NCBI GenBank assembly: GCA_947000775.1
Contig: CAMQGK010000318.1
Location: forward strand, 3,099,501-3,163,500
Reading direction: 5' to 3'
Source: Pterois miles
Taxonomy: Eukaryota > Chordata > Actinopteri > Perciformes > Scorpaenidae
DNA: 64,000 nt
Shown in pieces: positions 22,691 to 34,565 of the stretch. Position numbers and translations under genes: made by a program. Numbering within the stretch: position 1 is the stretch's first letter; each line of letters starts with the position of its first letter. Below the pieces are notes generated by a model, which was not told the origin of the DNA, ran no database searches, and saw only the letters and a program-made list of their open reading frames with translations.

Positions 22691-23529
22691 ATATAGTATA
22701 TCCAGGCCTCCAACTTTGGATTTCGTGGCTCCAGTAAACACCAACACACCTATAGCTTCACAGTGTCCTTCCAGAAACCTTCGCAAACACAGCTTCACAG
22801 ATGCTACTTCTGTGTTTTTCCACGTCAGTGTGTAAATTCTTACACGTGATTTAAATACCTTGGTGGGTTTGGAGGACATTTAAAGGTACAGCAAGCATTG
22901 TCGCACATTTCTCTACACATCCAAGACCTGTTATGTACAGCTAACACTCCCTCAACACGCACCCATACAGTTACATACTGTACTACATACTGTCTGTGTC
23001 CAGAAGGGGCCGTCTGCGTGGCATGCTATTCTCTTGTTGTCTGTTTAGCAAGTACAGCATGTGAGAGCGCTGCCAAATTTGCATATGCCGCCATGTATAT
23101 TTCAGCAGCGTTTAAGACACACATCACCGACGGTGAATTATGCATAGGGCTGGTACAGTGGAGGTGCTTGTTTTATGCACTCGTGAAGGGAAATTGTACT
23201 GTGTTTTTCTTCTGCTCATGACGCTCAAGGCCCAGGGCCCATTAAAGCACACAGCCTCTAAATGGACTGGTGGTGTACATCGTACTCCCCTCTAACAAAG
23301 GCGGCCTGGCACAGGGAAAGGCGTCCGACAGGTTCTGACAGCAAGGTAATAGGATTCCCACCTCTCCAAAGGGACTGACTGAGGTGCTGTTGTAGCATCC
23401 TTGTAGACCACTCCGTCTTTTTATACGTGAACGTGCACGTGTGTTTGTTAAACGCGGCGCTGTGGCAGAGATGAGTGACTGAATAATTCAAAACTGGCAT
23501 GTCTCACAAAATGACGCAAACCCGTGCAT
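22691..23529. other. Non-coding unique sequence
   Basis: No supported exon or repeat. Confidence 0.5.
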
Positions 23530-23990
23530 GGATTGTCAGTGGGAGGAATAGAGTGTTGCAGTAAAGACAGCCTAAAAGGCTCTTATGCATTATAGACAAG
23601 CCTTTTGAAACTGTTTTCTCATATGCAAATGGAACACACAGCTGCAATCTACCCCCGTTCGCTGCAAATCCAAATGAGGCATAGGGCTGTTTATGTTTAC
23701 GTTGTGCATCCGGCTGTGAGGAGAGGATGGAGGGGTGTTGGTCGAAGCACATGAAAGACACAATAAAAGACACAATTGCGCCGCTATCAATGTTTACTTC
23801 AAAGAATGAGCAGTTAGAGTGGTAGCGTTGCCTGCGTGACAGCGGTTGTGTTCCCATAAGCCTCTCCTGGACTAAGGGAATAGACTGCAGAGGATGAGCA
23901 TAATTAGATATGTCATTTAAGACACCTATGCTCTCCCACTGCTCTATATTTATCCACATGCCGGTCTCTAACAGGCCCTCAGGTCAACAC
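23530..23990. promoter_or_regulatory. Possible conserved enhancer block with POU and FOX motifs
   Basis: Repeat-free. Carries the octamer ATGCAAAT (23623-23630), a TGTTTAC fork-head core with ATTGCGCC nearby (about 23775-23800), and GCATAATTAGATATG (about 23898). The minus-strand open frame (23504-23959, 151 codons) lacks any domain and is not called. Motif inference only. Confidence 0.35.
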
Positions 23991-26129
23991 ATTGTGTCCC
24001 TACCTGTCAGCTCAGCAGTGGACGGGACATATGTGGCGGATAGAGACAATATGAAGCCACCTGCTAGTCACCCAGCCCCTCTCCTCTCCTCTCCTCTACT
24101 CCTCTTCGCCTCACCTTGCCACTGGATGCATTTGTGACAATTCATATATTCCTGTCGTAGCAGCCTTGTTTAGCTTGGCCTAGCACCAGTGAATCTTCTA
24201 TTTATAGAGTTCGTTTTAGCCACCTCTGCGTGGTAAATGATGATAAGCCTAGCCTGTAATAAACAATCTCGTAAACAGCTCTGCTGCTCAGCCCTTAATG
24301 GCCTTAGGGGCTTGTAAGAGCTTTATAACACATTTATTACCCCTTTAATGGCCAAGGAGCTGCGAGCCATAACATAAGCTAACACTAATTTAATTTTCCT
24401 GACATATATTGGCTTTATGTTATCTTTAGGTTTTGGTTATGTTGCCAGTTTGATTGATTTCGCACCTTATGTCTTATTCAGGGTCTTGCTTAGCTGCATT
24501 GTGACACCAAAGAGAACTACATTCAGCACTTGCCTCAATTATTTTTGCCACTTGGTATTCAGAGTCTGGTAAGAGGAGAGGAGAAACCATTACTTTGTTA
24601 GCCAAAAGCACACATCCAGTCAGAACAGACGAAAGGGCCAGCATGGGGAATAGAGATATTTGATGTTGAATCTCCCCCTATTTACAGTAGGATGCCTGAA
24701 TAAACGTGTTCAGAAGCTGGAAAGCAGCATTATGACCCATAACCCCGAGGTATTTGAAATGGAACAGCAGGACTTACTTTGAAAAAGAATAGGAGATGTG
24801 CTCTGGGCTCACTGTTTATACCTTGATGTGATTTGGACTGAAATATATAAAAAAAAGGCCTGTTTATCTGTTCTTTTCCTTTCGTCCGTGGCTGGAAATT
24901 GCAGGGTTTAGGAAAGGGAGGCTATACAGATACACTGCACTGCTGGCAGTGTTTGGGAAAAGACGGAAATCTTTTCTTTTGTTTTAGTGTCTGAAGCTGG
25001 TAGAAGATGACTCAACAGGTACTATTGTAAAAGTTTTCATCATATTTTTAGCTATTTACCCATTTTTCCTGTCATCGCTGTTTGGCGTTCAAACCAGATG
25101 CTGTTACAAGAATCCACATAACCGTGCCATTATATTTGAAGGAGCTAATATGTAAGAGTAGGTCTTTTTTCACAAGGTACAGATTTTCCATCACACCCTC
25201 TGTGCCCTCTGCAACATTTTCCCATTATGGTTTATTAAACGAACTCTTGAGTCCTAGCGATCTACTTTCAGTTTCAGTGCTTCCTTCTCCAAACACCAAT
25301 TTCAACCCTTCCTCAATTATTCTTTTGTCTGAAAAGAAGCAAGGTATCAATCTTTTATGTTTTGGAAAAATCTGATGAGCGCTATTTGCCGGACCTCCTG
25401 CTCGACAGAGATTGTGGAGCTGGTGTGGGGAGAGAAAATACGAAATTGCAGAGTAAATCAATACTGGGCCAGTAATGTTTGGTGGGGGGGAATCTCCTTT
25501 CAAAGAGCTGAATTTGTACGCCTTATGTTTTTGATCTCTTACTGTACTCATGTCATTCCAGGCACAGTTGTTATCATAGTTGCTGTTGTTTGTATGTTAT
25601 TTTAGCTTCTTTCCCAAGTAGCTATTTTGCAATTTGGACAAAAATACAATTAAAGGCCCATCTGTTTCCAATGGTCCTAACGTCAGACAGATGGGGTCTG
25701 TCTATTGAAGCCATACCAGGATCCTGGCAGGTTGGAGGCTTCAGTAATGAACATGCTAAATATGCGACCAGGCTGATTTCATCATAACAAGGCCTATATG
25801 GGTTAAAATGGGTAAATATTCTTTTTCACAAAGTTAAGCCGTTGCACTTTAGCCTTGGCGATAGTCCGGGACTCATATTTATAGATTTTCGCCCCTGGTG
25901 GTGTAAGTTTCAGTTGCATTTGGGACTCTTCTCACCCATGCCAAGTCTCACGAGACTGCTGCTGTTTTATTATTGACAAACCAAGATCTGGAGATCTGAA
26001 GTTGTCCACAGTGACAATGTTTGAAAATTCGACAAACAAAGTGATGAAAACCTAATATGCATGCATGTGTAATACCATACTGTTTGTCCCTGTACTGTTT
26101 TGTTTCAACCAGTGGGCTACATACAGGTC
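23991..26129. other. Non-coding sequence
   Basis: A CTCCT pentamer run lies at about 24078-24105. The rest is unique and AT-balanced. No exon was supported. Confidence 0.5.
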
Positions 26130-26420
26130 TGAAAGGTGAAGCCAATGAAGAAGTGCCTTGAACTTGCATAATATAATAATATAATATTGCATAATTATAC
26201 TTAGTTAAAAAGTTCATTATAACCCTTTTGGTTGCCTGAAAATGTCTTATTCTTGTAATTAGCTCCAACGTCGTGTGTCTCTATTAGTTGCAAAGAACCA
26301 AGATGGTGACCACCAAAACACTAAACTCAAGGCTTCGAAACAGTAGTACGCAAACCGATGAGTGACGTCACGGTGACTACATACACTTTTTTTATACAGT
26401 CTATGGTTTTAACTCATGGA
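26130..26420 (+). mobile_element. Short copy of CGTCA-type repeat
   Basis: Shares GAAGCCAATG-AGAAGTG, then AACTTGCAT at its left end. It shares CAAGATGG, ACTCAAGGCTTC, a GTGACGTCACGGTGAC block and TATACAGTCTATGG at its right end with 51605-52520. Most of the interior is replaced by an AT-rich ATAATATAATA stretch, so it is internally deleted. The class (MITE or SINE) is uncertain. Confidence 0.6.
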
Positions 26421-27578
26421 CAGCAATTTATTTCCTCAATCACATGTTGAATGTTTTTAGCGTAACTCTTCAGGGTACTATGAAGGCACATGTTTTCAGC
26501 ACGAGAAGCCCCAGTCCTAATCGAGCCCCTAACCACTAAACCTGACAATGTTAGTTTGTATTTTGTGGCACAAGCAAGCCTGATTCTGGTTGAGCTGCAC
26601 TGGGCCACTGTAAAGGCCACAGTAATTTACAACTTTTTGAGGAGTCATGGGATTTGTCACATGCTTTCACTTTCAAACTCCTTCAAACCACTGACCCTAT
26701 GTTTGTCCAATTATACATGTCAAAGAAAATCTCACAATCTCAGACTGAGCCCTTACGCACGGCGTATGAGTGTAAACAGCTTGGCCACAACCACGTATGC
26801 TGTTTTAGAGTAGTCTGATCTCGTTCCTTCCTGGGTTGCTACAATACAGTAGTCAGAAGGAACAAAGCTTTTTTGGAACTTGCTAACTCCTGTTTTAGAT
26901 ACAATGGCTGCCGGAATTGTGCAGCAGTAAACAGGCAAATCTAACAGGTAATGATATACCATACTGACAGCTGTCTGAAAGTGTTTAGGTTAACTGTAAC
27001 AAATTCACTACCACACCCTGTCCTGTTTGTGAACGACACTGGTGTGAATGTGAGACGCAGTCGGATCGGGTTTTCTGGGGACTGAGACAACGTCTGGGAG
27101 TGATTGATCGCACTGCGTTGAGCCTGGTGGACTCTCTGAAGTACAAGCACCCGCTCACTCCTCTCGCCTTCCAAGCATGCAAGCACAAACATTTCGAACA
27201 CACTTCTTTTACCTTGAAACAAGCCTGAGGGCTCTGACCAAAACACTTCTAATATAGGAAAATTGAGCTGCTTTGAACTTTGGTGTTTTTGATAACTACT
27301 TGGTATGCTTCCTGGAGGATAACCTGTGGGCTTGGCTTCCCAAGCTTTAATCCCTTTGATTAAGTGCCAGGGCAAGATAGCTCAGCACTCAATAGGCCCT
27401 TTACCTTCCTAATATCCCCACTGTCCATGGGCTTGAAAGCACCGGTGCTCTCAACTCTCAGTAGGTGAATTTTTAGCCCTCCTTAGACTCCTCTGCAGAT
27501 TTGTTTACAAAGTTTGGGCCAATAACCTCCTTCCTGTTTGTGCCCTTTCCCTTGTCCCTCATCCTGTTATAGGTCAAG
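26421..27578. other. Non-coding unique sequence
   Basis: Contains overlapping chance frames on the minus strand at 26941-27375. No splice-supported exon. Confidence 0.45.
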
Positions 27579-27977
27579 ATGTCCTCTGTTCTTTTGCTCT
27601 GTTTGTGCATTATGATTCATAGCAGCAAAGGGTGTACATGGCACAGCACTGAGCCTCCTAACTTCCCTTTCAGCAATGTGGAGCTGACGGCAGGGCCATG
27701 GCCTCCACAGATTAGTGAGGCTCAGAGGAGGAGCACAGTTGCTGGGGTAATTATGCTGAGAGTTGTGGGTTGCCAGATGCAGGATGAGGCTTGGGCCCTG
27801 GTTCCATACCGGTGGATCAACCCAAGAAAGCTGCAGCTAATTGCGCAGAGCATACATGGTCTAGCGCACCCCAAGACCCCCATCATCGCAGCCATCTCTC
27901 AGGTCATGACTGTTTTGCGGAAGTATGCAAAGGTTTCCTTGTTCAGTCAATTTATCTCTTGCCTGAATGATAAATAA
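27579..27977 (+). CDS. Doubtful small secreted-protein-like frame
   Basis: 132 codons from an ATG with A at -3. The N-terminus is signal-peptide-like (MSSVLLLCLCIM), and the TAA stop overlaps an AATAAA hexamer (about 27973-27978). A pyrimidine-CAG acceptor-like site lies inside the frame near 27673. Several frames of similar length in this window are certainly spurious, so length is not evidence. No homologous family was recognised. Listed because three weak signals coincide. Confidence 0.1.
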   Translation: MSSVLLLCLCIMIHSSKGCTWHSTEPPNFPFSNVELTAGPWPPQISEAQRRSTVAGVIMLRVVGCQMQDEAWALVPYRWINPRKLQLIAQSIHGLAHPKTPIIAAISQVMTVLRKYAKVSLFSQFISCLNDK

Positions 27978-28241
27978 AACATGTTATTATCATAATTATT
28001 TTCTCTTAGCACAACTTTATCCATGTGAAGACATCACAGCAGATGATTTACAGACTGCGTATTGAACTTAGCAATACACTGTTAAATAATTTTGCTCTTC
28101 AGAAGCACAACAAAATTCTTCATTTAAAACTAATGATTTATCCCAGAATTTCAGTGGAAGTAACACATGTTGGATTACTCCGTCAGGCACTTTTCTTCTC
28201 AAACAAACACAATATTTGACAATAAACACTGAGCTTAGGAC
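27978..28241. other. Non-coding AT-rich sequence
   Basis: Nothing recognised. Confidence 0.45.
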
Positions 28242-28245
28242 TTAA

Positions 28246-29093
28246 AGGGATAGTTTGGGTGTTTTGAAGTGGGGTTGTATGAGCAATTTATCCATAGTCA
28301 GTGTATTAGCTACAGTAGATGACGGTCGGCACACCCCCAGTTTGGAGAAACATACAGGAGTACTGGCACAGCAGCAAAGCAGTGTACTGCTGTGGACGGG
28401 CTGGCAGCAAAACATATTAAACAAACATACCTAAAAAAATCAGTATGCTATATTTAGAATATTTTCGCCAGTTTACTTTGCCATGAAAGAGCTATGCAGT
28501 CTATGTTCCTGATGGGTAGCTGAAGCTTTTACCTATGCTCTCACAAAGCAACCAGACCCGGCTTGAAAAAACTGTAATTTTACCTCTCAGAACACGGGAG
28601 TTGCTGCTCTTTTGCTGCTTTGATCGGTTAGTTTGAGTTATTGTGTGACTTTTGTTAGTTTGGATTCACCAAATTCACACAATAGCACAAACAAACTAAC
28701 AGATCGAGGCTGCAGTAGACCAGCAACCCCCGTGTTCGGAGAGGTAAAATTTCAGTTTTTTTCAATGGATTCTGGTGGTTTTGGCAAGAGCACAGATGGA
28801 TACAATTGCTTCAGTCCCCCTCAGAATGGACTGGTGGCAAGCAGAAATGGTGAAAATATTCTAAATATAGGTTACACTTAAACTGATATTGATTCTGTTA
28901 GGTGGGCCTTTCTTTCAGGTGGCTAAATACATTTTGCTGCTGGCCCCGTCCTCAGCAGTACATTGGTTCCATGTGGTAACTCCCATCTGCGTCTCTAAGC
29001 TGGGGGGTGCCGACCATCGTCTACTGTAGGTAATACACTGATTATGAATAAGTACCTCATATAACCCCACTTCAAAACACCCAAAATATCCCT
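28246..29093. mobile_element. Long foldback (hairpin) transposon with TTAA target
   Basis: The left end reads TTAA|AGGGATAGTTTGGGTG. The right end is its inverted counterpart (CACCCAAAATATCCCT) with a decayed flank. The element is a near-continuous inverted repeat: left-arm blocks TATATTTAGAATATTTTCGC, TAATTTTACCTCTC, GAACACGGGAGTTGCTG and GGTTAGTTTGAG return reverse-complemented on the right. The loop is about 25 nt near 28649-28674, and each arm is about 400 bp. It shares termini with 19248-19581 and its middle with 7920-8425. No transposase is encoded, so it would need one in trans, probably piggyBac-like given TTAA. Confidence 0.8.
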
Positions 29094-29720
29094 GACAAAG
29101 GGAAAAAAAAAAAGATTGACTATTGGCAAAAGTATTGCGTGTTGATGGTTTAATTTCTGTAGTGGTATTCACAGTCATAAACCCATGTCAGTCAAACCCC
29201 TCAGCTTGCGTTTTTACATACAGTAACTGAAGCCTAGCTGTGCTGTATCTGTTTAAGTCATTTCTCATCTGTTTGTGTTTCATACATATTTGAAATGTAT
29301 CATGATCTGGGTCCAAAACCCAAACAATAGTTTTGTGCAACTATTTTTCTGCTCCTTTGTGGGAAATTGTCATAAACCTTGAAAAGTAAATGAGCTTGTT
29401 TGGTAGGAGAAAAACCTCAAACTTCAAATAACTGGCTCATATTTACTGCATCTCGCTCCTGATGCCTGTTTTGATTGGCTCTGTGTTTCTCAAGGAGAGC
29501 TTTTGTTATGTATTTCACTGCAGTTGCCCAAAGACAGCCGCTGGATTTAGATGCAGATAGAAAACAAGACGCTCTCTAAAATTGGCTGACCCTTCCCAGC
29601 ACTCTGTACCCTCGCTGCCCTCACCGCTGAGATATGAGGGCACTCTGACATACTTCTGAGGCATCTTTTGTTGTTTCTCATGGGTAAATTCTGCCCAGTG
29701 TTATTCCCTGTGAACCCCCT

Positions 29721-29722
<2 letters not shown>
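29094..29722. other. Non-coding unique sequence
   Basis: A-run at about 29101-29113. No exon supported. Confidence 0.5.

Positions 29723-29780
<58 letters not shown>
29723..29780. repeat. (CA)29 microsatellite
   Basis: Perfect CA array of 58 bp. Confidence 0.97.
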
Positions 29781-29784
<4 letters not shown>

Positions 29785-30284
29785 ACCAAAACCAGTCCAC
29801 AGCAATCCATTTTTCTTTCACACATCAAATATTGTATAATAAATACAGTTAAAAGATCACAGCTGGGACCATATTTAGATCTTTGCTTACATTTATAATC
29901 TAAGACAGTAGCTTGGAAACAAAGGGCTATAATGGGTGTTTTTCCAACTGACTATTTCTAACTTTTCTGTTTGCTTTCATTATTTTTCAGTGCATCCATC
30001 TTAAAAAATGATTAATGCCCTGTTGATGCTGTGGATTAGAGTTGCAGAGAGGAGAATCTTATTGTATGAACAAGTAGAAAGGCTTTACTGTAGTGACTGT
30101 GGCGCTATTGTTGCAAACTTGTGTATATATAAATAAATAATTATGCACCATTAGTCACCATTAGTAAGCTAAACATTTGCGGATTTATGTACAGCATACA
30201 TGGCACAATGTCCCAAATAGCACCATATTAAATGGACTCAACTGCAACAATTGTGAATTGTCAGCCAAGAAGACAGAAAATGGA
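29781..30284. other. Non-coding AT-rich sequence
   Basis: Contains a short direct repeat CACCATTAGT (30147-30170). Otherwise unique. Confidence 0.5.
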
Positions 30285-30610
30285 GAATATGCTTTCATTT
30301 ATGTAGCGCTTTTCTAGTCTTCCGACTACTCAGAGCGCTTTACACTACACGTATTCACCCATTCACACACACACATTCATACACTAATGGCAGAGGCTGC
30401 CATACAAGGTGCCAACCTGCCCATACTCAGGATCTAGTCTAATGCTCAGGATTTAATCTAAATACTCATTCACACATCAGTGGCGTGGCCTTTGGGAGCA
30501 GTTTGGGGTTTAGTATCGTACCCAAGGATACTTATAGATGTGGATTGGAGGAGCCGGAGATTGAACCGCCGAACTTCCAATCTGCTCTGTCTCTGCGCCA
30601 CAGCCTCCCT
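30285..30610 (-). mobile_element. Minus-strand tRNA-derived SINE
   Basis: On the minus strand the 5' head reads GGGAGGCTGTGGCGCAGAGA, an A-box-like region. It is followed by the B-box GGTTCAATCTCC (plus-strand 30556-30567). The body contains the teleost blocks TGGGAGCAGTTTGGGGTTTA, GCCAACCTGCCCAT, CACCCATTCACACACACA and AGCGCTTTTCTAGTCTTCCG on the plus strand. A short duplicated stretch lies near 30428-30460. Pol III transcribed in origin; this copy is mutated. Confidence 0.8.
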
Positions 30611-31565
30611 AAAGTAAGTTAACCTGATGCGCCTGTTTTTTTTACACAGAACCATCCGAGAAGCTGTCATTGGAAACTGTGCACTTTCAGAAAATACTTG
30701 GCAGGTGATTGGATGAACCGTCTGTCAATCAAACTCTTACCGAAGCCAGTTGGGAGAAGAGCGAAAACATCTTTTCCATCAAGAAAACTCCTCAGTGCTT
30801 TGCTCTTCTTTCAATGAAGAAAAACTCTCCAGTTCTGATATAAATGATGCTATTGCAGCATCTTCGCTAACTTCTTCAGGACCCACCATTGTTTTTTATA
30901 GTGTACAGTCTCTCCGTGTCGTCTCACACTTATGGTTTCACACCATAGCCACTCCCATAGCTGCCCGTAGCTCCTCACATGATGCTGATTGGTCAGTGAT
31001 CTGGCTTGCCGGACATGAACGCATTACTTGAAGCCAAGATGAAGATTCTTGCGTGATACGTGATCCTCACGTGATCTTGTGACATTGCGAGAATCCAGCT
31101 GCCGTGCAAGGTAATCAATAAGAAGCCTTGAAATGCAAATGCTGAGCCAATTCAGTTACAGATGTAGTGGGTTACCAGGTTAGAAATGTAGGTTATCAAG
31201 CTCAGTTAATCAAGAGCTTCGGAATCAGAATGAGTAGCCCACCTTAGAGCCTTAGAGGCCGGCTGCTGGCCTCTCAACAGCTTATCTCTGGCTACAGCAA
31301 TTGCCAACCCTGATACAGACATAGGCTTCGCTGTCCTCTCAGTAGTCACTTCTTTGGTACTCATCCTGTGCCATGCCATCCCTCCCCAACACCAAAACAA
31401 TGTCCTATGGTATCTGAATAATGTAGAAGGTTAAGTCATCCACCGTGGCAGATAGCAGCTTGACTGCATGCACGTGTGTATGAGCGCTCGTTTGCGTACC
31501 GTGTACATAAATATGTGCAATATTCAAGACAGGCTCCATTACTTCTGCAGCAGGGTATCCCTTAA
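30611..31565. other. Non-coding sequence
   Basis: Carries one octamer ATGCAAAT (31133-31140). No exon or repeat with clear ends. Confidence 0.5.
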
Positions 31566-32189
31566 CTCCTATCTTTTTTTTTTTTTTTAATTATTTATTT
31601 CATGAACAGTCTATATATATTTGTTGGGGGTTATTGGGGCATGAATAAGCGTGTGTCACAGCCTTTTCACAATCCCTTATGAGCCCCCAGCAGGCCCAGC
31701 CCAGAGTTCTTCTGATAGCCATGAAGGGATTTGGGCTGGATGGGCAGACCCTGACTGGGCTGATTGCTTTGAATGGCGCTGGCTAAAGCTGCCTTTGAAA
31801 GCAGGGGCGTTGATGAGCGCCTTCTCAGAAGAGCCTGTGTAGTCACTGCCTCTGGGAGGGACCCTCTCTAATACCCCAGCATAAAATATACAGGAAGAGG
31901 CAGGGATCACCAATCACCCCCAGACATACACACACACATAGACGTGTACACACCCACTTACTTAGACAACAACAGAAAAGTACTTTCAGTAAACTTTTTG
32001 ACTCTTACTTATGTCGCGTACTAGTTGATGGATCTGTAAGTCACTCAAGCTAGACGGTACAATAAGTAGTTTTGCCCTCCCAAAATACTGGAGTTATTCA
32101 TATTATTTAAGTCCTTACTCAGTTCGATGAATATCATGCCGTACATCTTTCTATTTGTGCCGAGGCTTATTCGAGAATACTAATACTCC
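31566..32189. other. Non-coding sequence with poly-T run
   Basis: Poly-T at about 31571-31588. The remainder is unique. Confidence 0.5.
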
Positions 32190-33899
32190 CTGTGCAGCTT
32201 GCAACAGACAGAGAGGGAGGATTTCCGGAGGAGTACGTGGAGCTTGCTTGTTTTGTTCACTGTTTCACCTTGTCCTTTTGCTCTCATAAAACACCTTGAA
32301 CATGAGAGAAGACAAATTACAGCTTCAGACACAGGTGTCCCAGTGCGTTTTTATCTCTCAGCAGGCCCCCGGGGTACATTACCTGTGTTCCACAGGGCTG
32401 GCTGTGACATGGGAGCTGTCACTGGTGGGGGCCCCTGAGGCCCAGGCTACTGCTCTAAACAGGGTGGCCTTCTCTGTTTGACGGCCTGTCCCCCGGAGCA
32501 TGGAGCTCTGAACTCAAGATGCGCCCGCACCCAGCACCCCTGACCCCAAACCCAGTTACCCCTTGACTTTGCTATCACCTTAAGTCATGGGAACAGGCAT
32601 GTCCACCATAAGCATCCTGGGTGATTAACATGAAAACACATACAGCTTCATGCTCATTTGCGGTGATTGGTGCAAGTCGAGGCACATCAGTGCTTCAGAC
32701 TACTTATCTCTACTGTGTTCATATGGAAAATTCCAAGGTAACGCTTGTTGATCAGTCAGTAAACTTTGTGTCAGAGAGTGGGAGATACGTGCTTGTCTTC
32801 CACAGCAGTCGGATGGCTTCAGGGGAAACAAGCTCATTTTGTGTGAAAGAGAGAGAGACAGAAGGGGAAAAAGAAGTAGCAGTAAATTACTGATAAGTGA
32901 CAGAGAGAGCAGCTTATCGTGTGACAGCATCAGTGTGGAATGAAGGCCTGGTGTGTGAGTTAACCCTTTGACACGTCTCATGGTGAGGGCGAAGGTGAGT
33001 GAAACACACAGAAAGACGCGCCGACGAACAGCCGTGGAAAGGAGAGAGGCGGAGAGGGAAATGGGAACGATGGCAGGAGGCAGGGGTGGGTGGTGCGCAC
33101 AGCGCGCCTGGCTTTATTTTCAATTGCAGTTCGCGATTTTTCATGGTCATGTCTCCCCTGCCTCCTTTTCAAAATAATCGCCTGTCGGTTTTTGCAAGTC
33201 TGGCCGCCTTTCATTTCAGAGGTTTGTTTTTGAAAAGGTTGCTATTATAGCCAAATGGTTTCTGTGCTTCTCTAAACACGGCAAGGCATTAGGCCGGGCT
33301 CCGGTTTCAGGGCCTGGCTCCTAATGAGAGACCCAATCACACAGAGGGAAAAGACGGATCAGTCCTGCTACACCAGACCCAACCTGTGGTTTACCTCTTG
33401 AAACATAACCACACTCCTTCGTTCTCTCTTTTTCCCCTTTTTCTCTTTCTTTCACTCTGACTTTCACCCTCCACCTCCTGTCATGACTCTTCTCTTTTAC
33501 AACCCAACTTGATCGGAGTTGATTGTGCAGCTGCACTGTTCCACATAGATCTGTGAATATATTGATTAACACCAAGGCCAAAATCTGGCAGCTCGCGTGG
33601 ATGGCATGCATGATGTTAGAATACTTAGTTTCATCTAATATTGGTGGAGAGGTTTAACTTTTCAGCTGCAGACCAGACTGTGAGTCAGAGCAGTGATGGG
33701 CTAACATGTAAACCTAAGCAGAATATGCGTACGTAGAGCACATGTACTGCCCACTGCTAATTACACCTTTACTGTCAAAGCAGTCAAACACTGATGGTGT
33801 TTCAGGTGTTTTACTGTAAATGAAAAAAAGGGAATACTGGGAGTGCCCTCTCATCATAAAAGTTGTTTCCCACACTGTCATTAAGGCTGAGGCCAATTG

Positions 33900-33901
<2 letters not shown>
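32190..33901. other. Non-coding unique sequence
   Basis: GC-richer at 32340-32560. A purine-rich patch lies at 33010-33090 and a pyrimidine-rich patch at 33417-33480. A GTGAGT donor-like site near 32995 has no convincing acceptor. Confidence 0.5.

Positions 33902-33981
<80 letters not shown>
33902..33981. repeat. (GT)40 microsatellite
   Basis: Perfect 80-bp GT array, the longest in the window. Likely highly polymorphic. Confidence 0.98.
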
Positions 33982-33985
<4 letters not shown>

Positions 33986-34417
33986 ATTTTACTTATTCTG
34001 CCTTCAGCTCGCCCACGTTACAAACCTCTATGTGAATAATGCTACAAATGACAAGGCTTTTTTTTCTCAGGATTTTTTCCACAAATTTGACTGGGGGTTA
34101 GTGACAGTACAGACATAAGCTGTACAGTAATTAGCTTGCAAAATGTATGACTTTGTGTCCTTGTGTACAGGATATATGTTACAGCCCCAAGTCAGACATA
34201 TTTCAAAATTTACCAGGAACTCTGGTTCTGTCTCGTATTTTCCCCCAGACTCTCCATTTCTCTCTCATTGGTGTACGTCATGAATCTGAGTCATTCTGGT
34301 GATGGTAGAATCAGGTTGTCTGAGGGGCGATGGTGAAAAAAAAATTAAAATCGCACATCCAGGCGGCATGTGTTGGGGCACCAGCACGCAGAAAGTTTTC
34401 TAGCATGTAGGTTAGCC
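33982..34417. other. Non-coding sequence
   Basis: Unique AT-rich sequence. Confidence 0.5.
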
Positions 34418-34565
34418 TATCTGGCACTGCATTACGTTTTCTCAATTTTAAGGCTACACTAGAGGGCAATTCATCACATTTTCTCCACAGGAAGGGCACC
34501 CGAGAGGGCACTTCATCATGTTTTCTCCACTGGAAGGGCACTCAGAGGACACTTTATTATCTTTC
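34418..34565 (-). repeat. 42-bp minisatellite, about 3.5 units
   Basis: Two well-matched units (34460-34501 and 34502-34543; shared GAGGGCA, TTCATCA, TTTTCTCCAC, GGAAGGGCAC), a diverged unit before and a partial one after. Because 42 is divisible by three, the minus strand reads as a 14-residue repeat (PFQWRKHDEVP, then PFLWRKCDELP) within a 76-codon frame. No coding role is implied. A repeat-internal minisatellite is more likely. Confidence 0.7.

Noticed and set aside
23504..23959. Minus-strand frame of 151 codons
   Set aside because: No domain or splice sites. The region fits non-coding regulatory sequence better.
27673..27745. Acceptor TTCCCTTTCAG with a GGGTAAT donor inside the 132-codon frame
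   Set aside because: The donor is weak, and the segment is not distinguishable from background.
28242..28424. Minus-strand frame resembling a frame at 19361-19585
   Set aside because: Similarity arises because both read through the terminal repeat of the same TTAA-flanked element family. It is not a gene family.
29547..29898. Frames with poly-Cys-Val or poly-His-Thr
   Set aside because: Direct translation of the (CA)n array.
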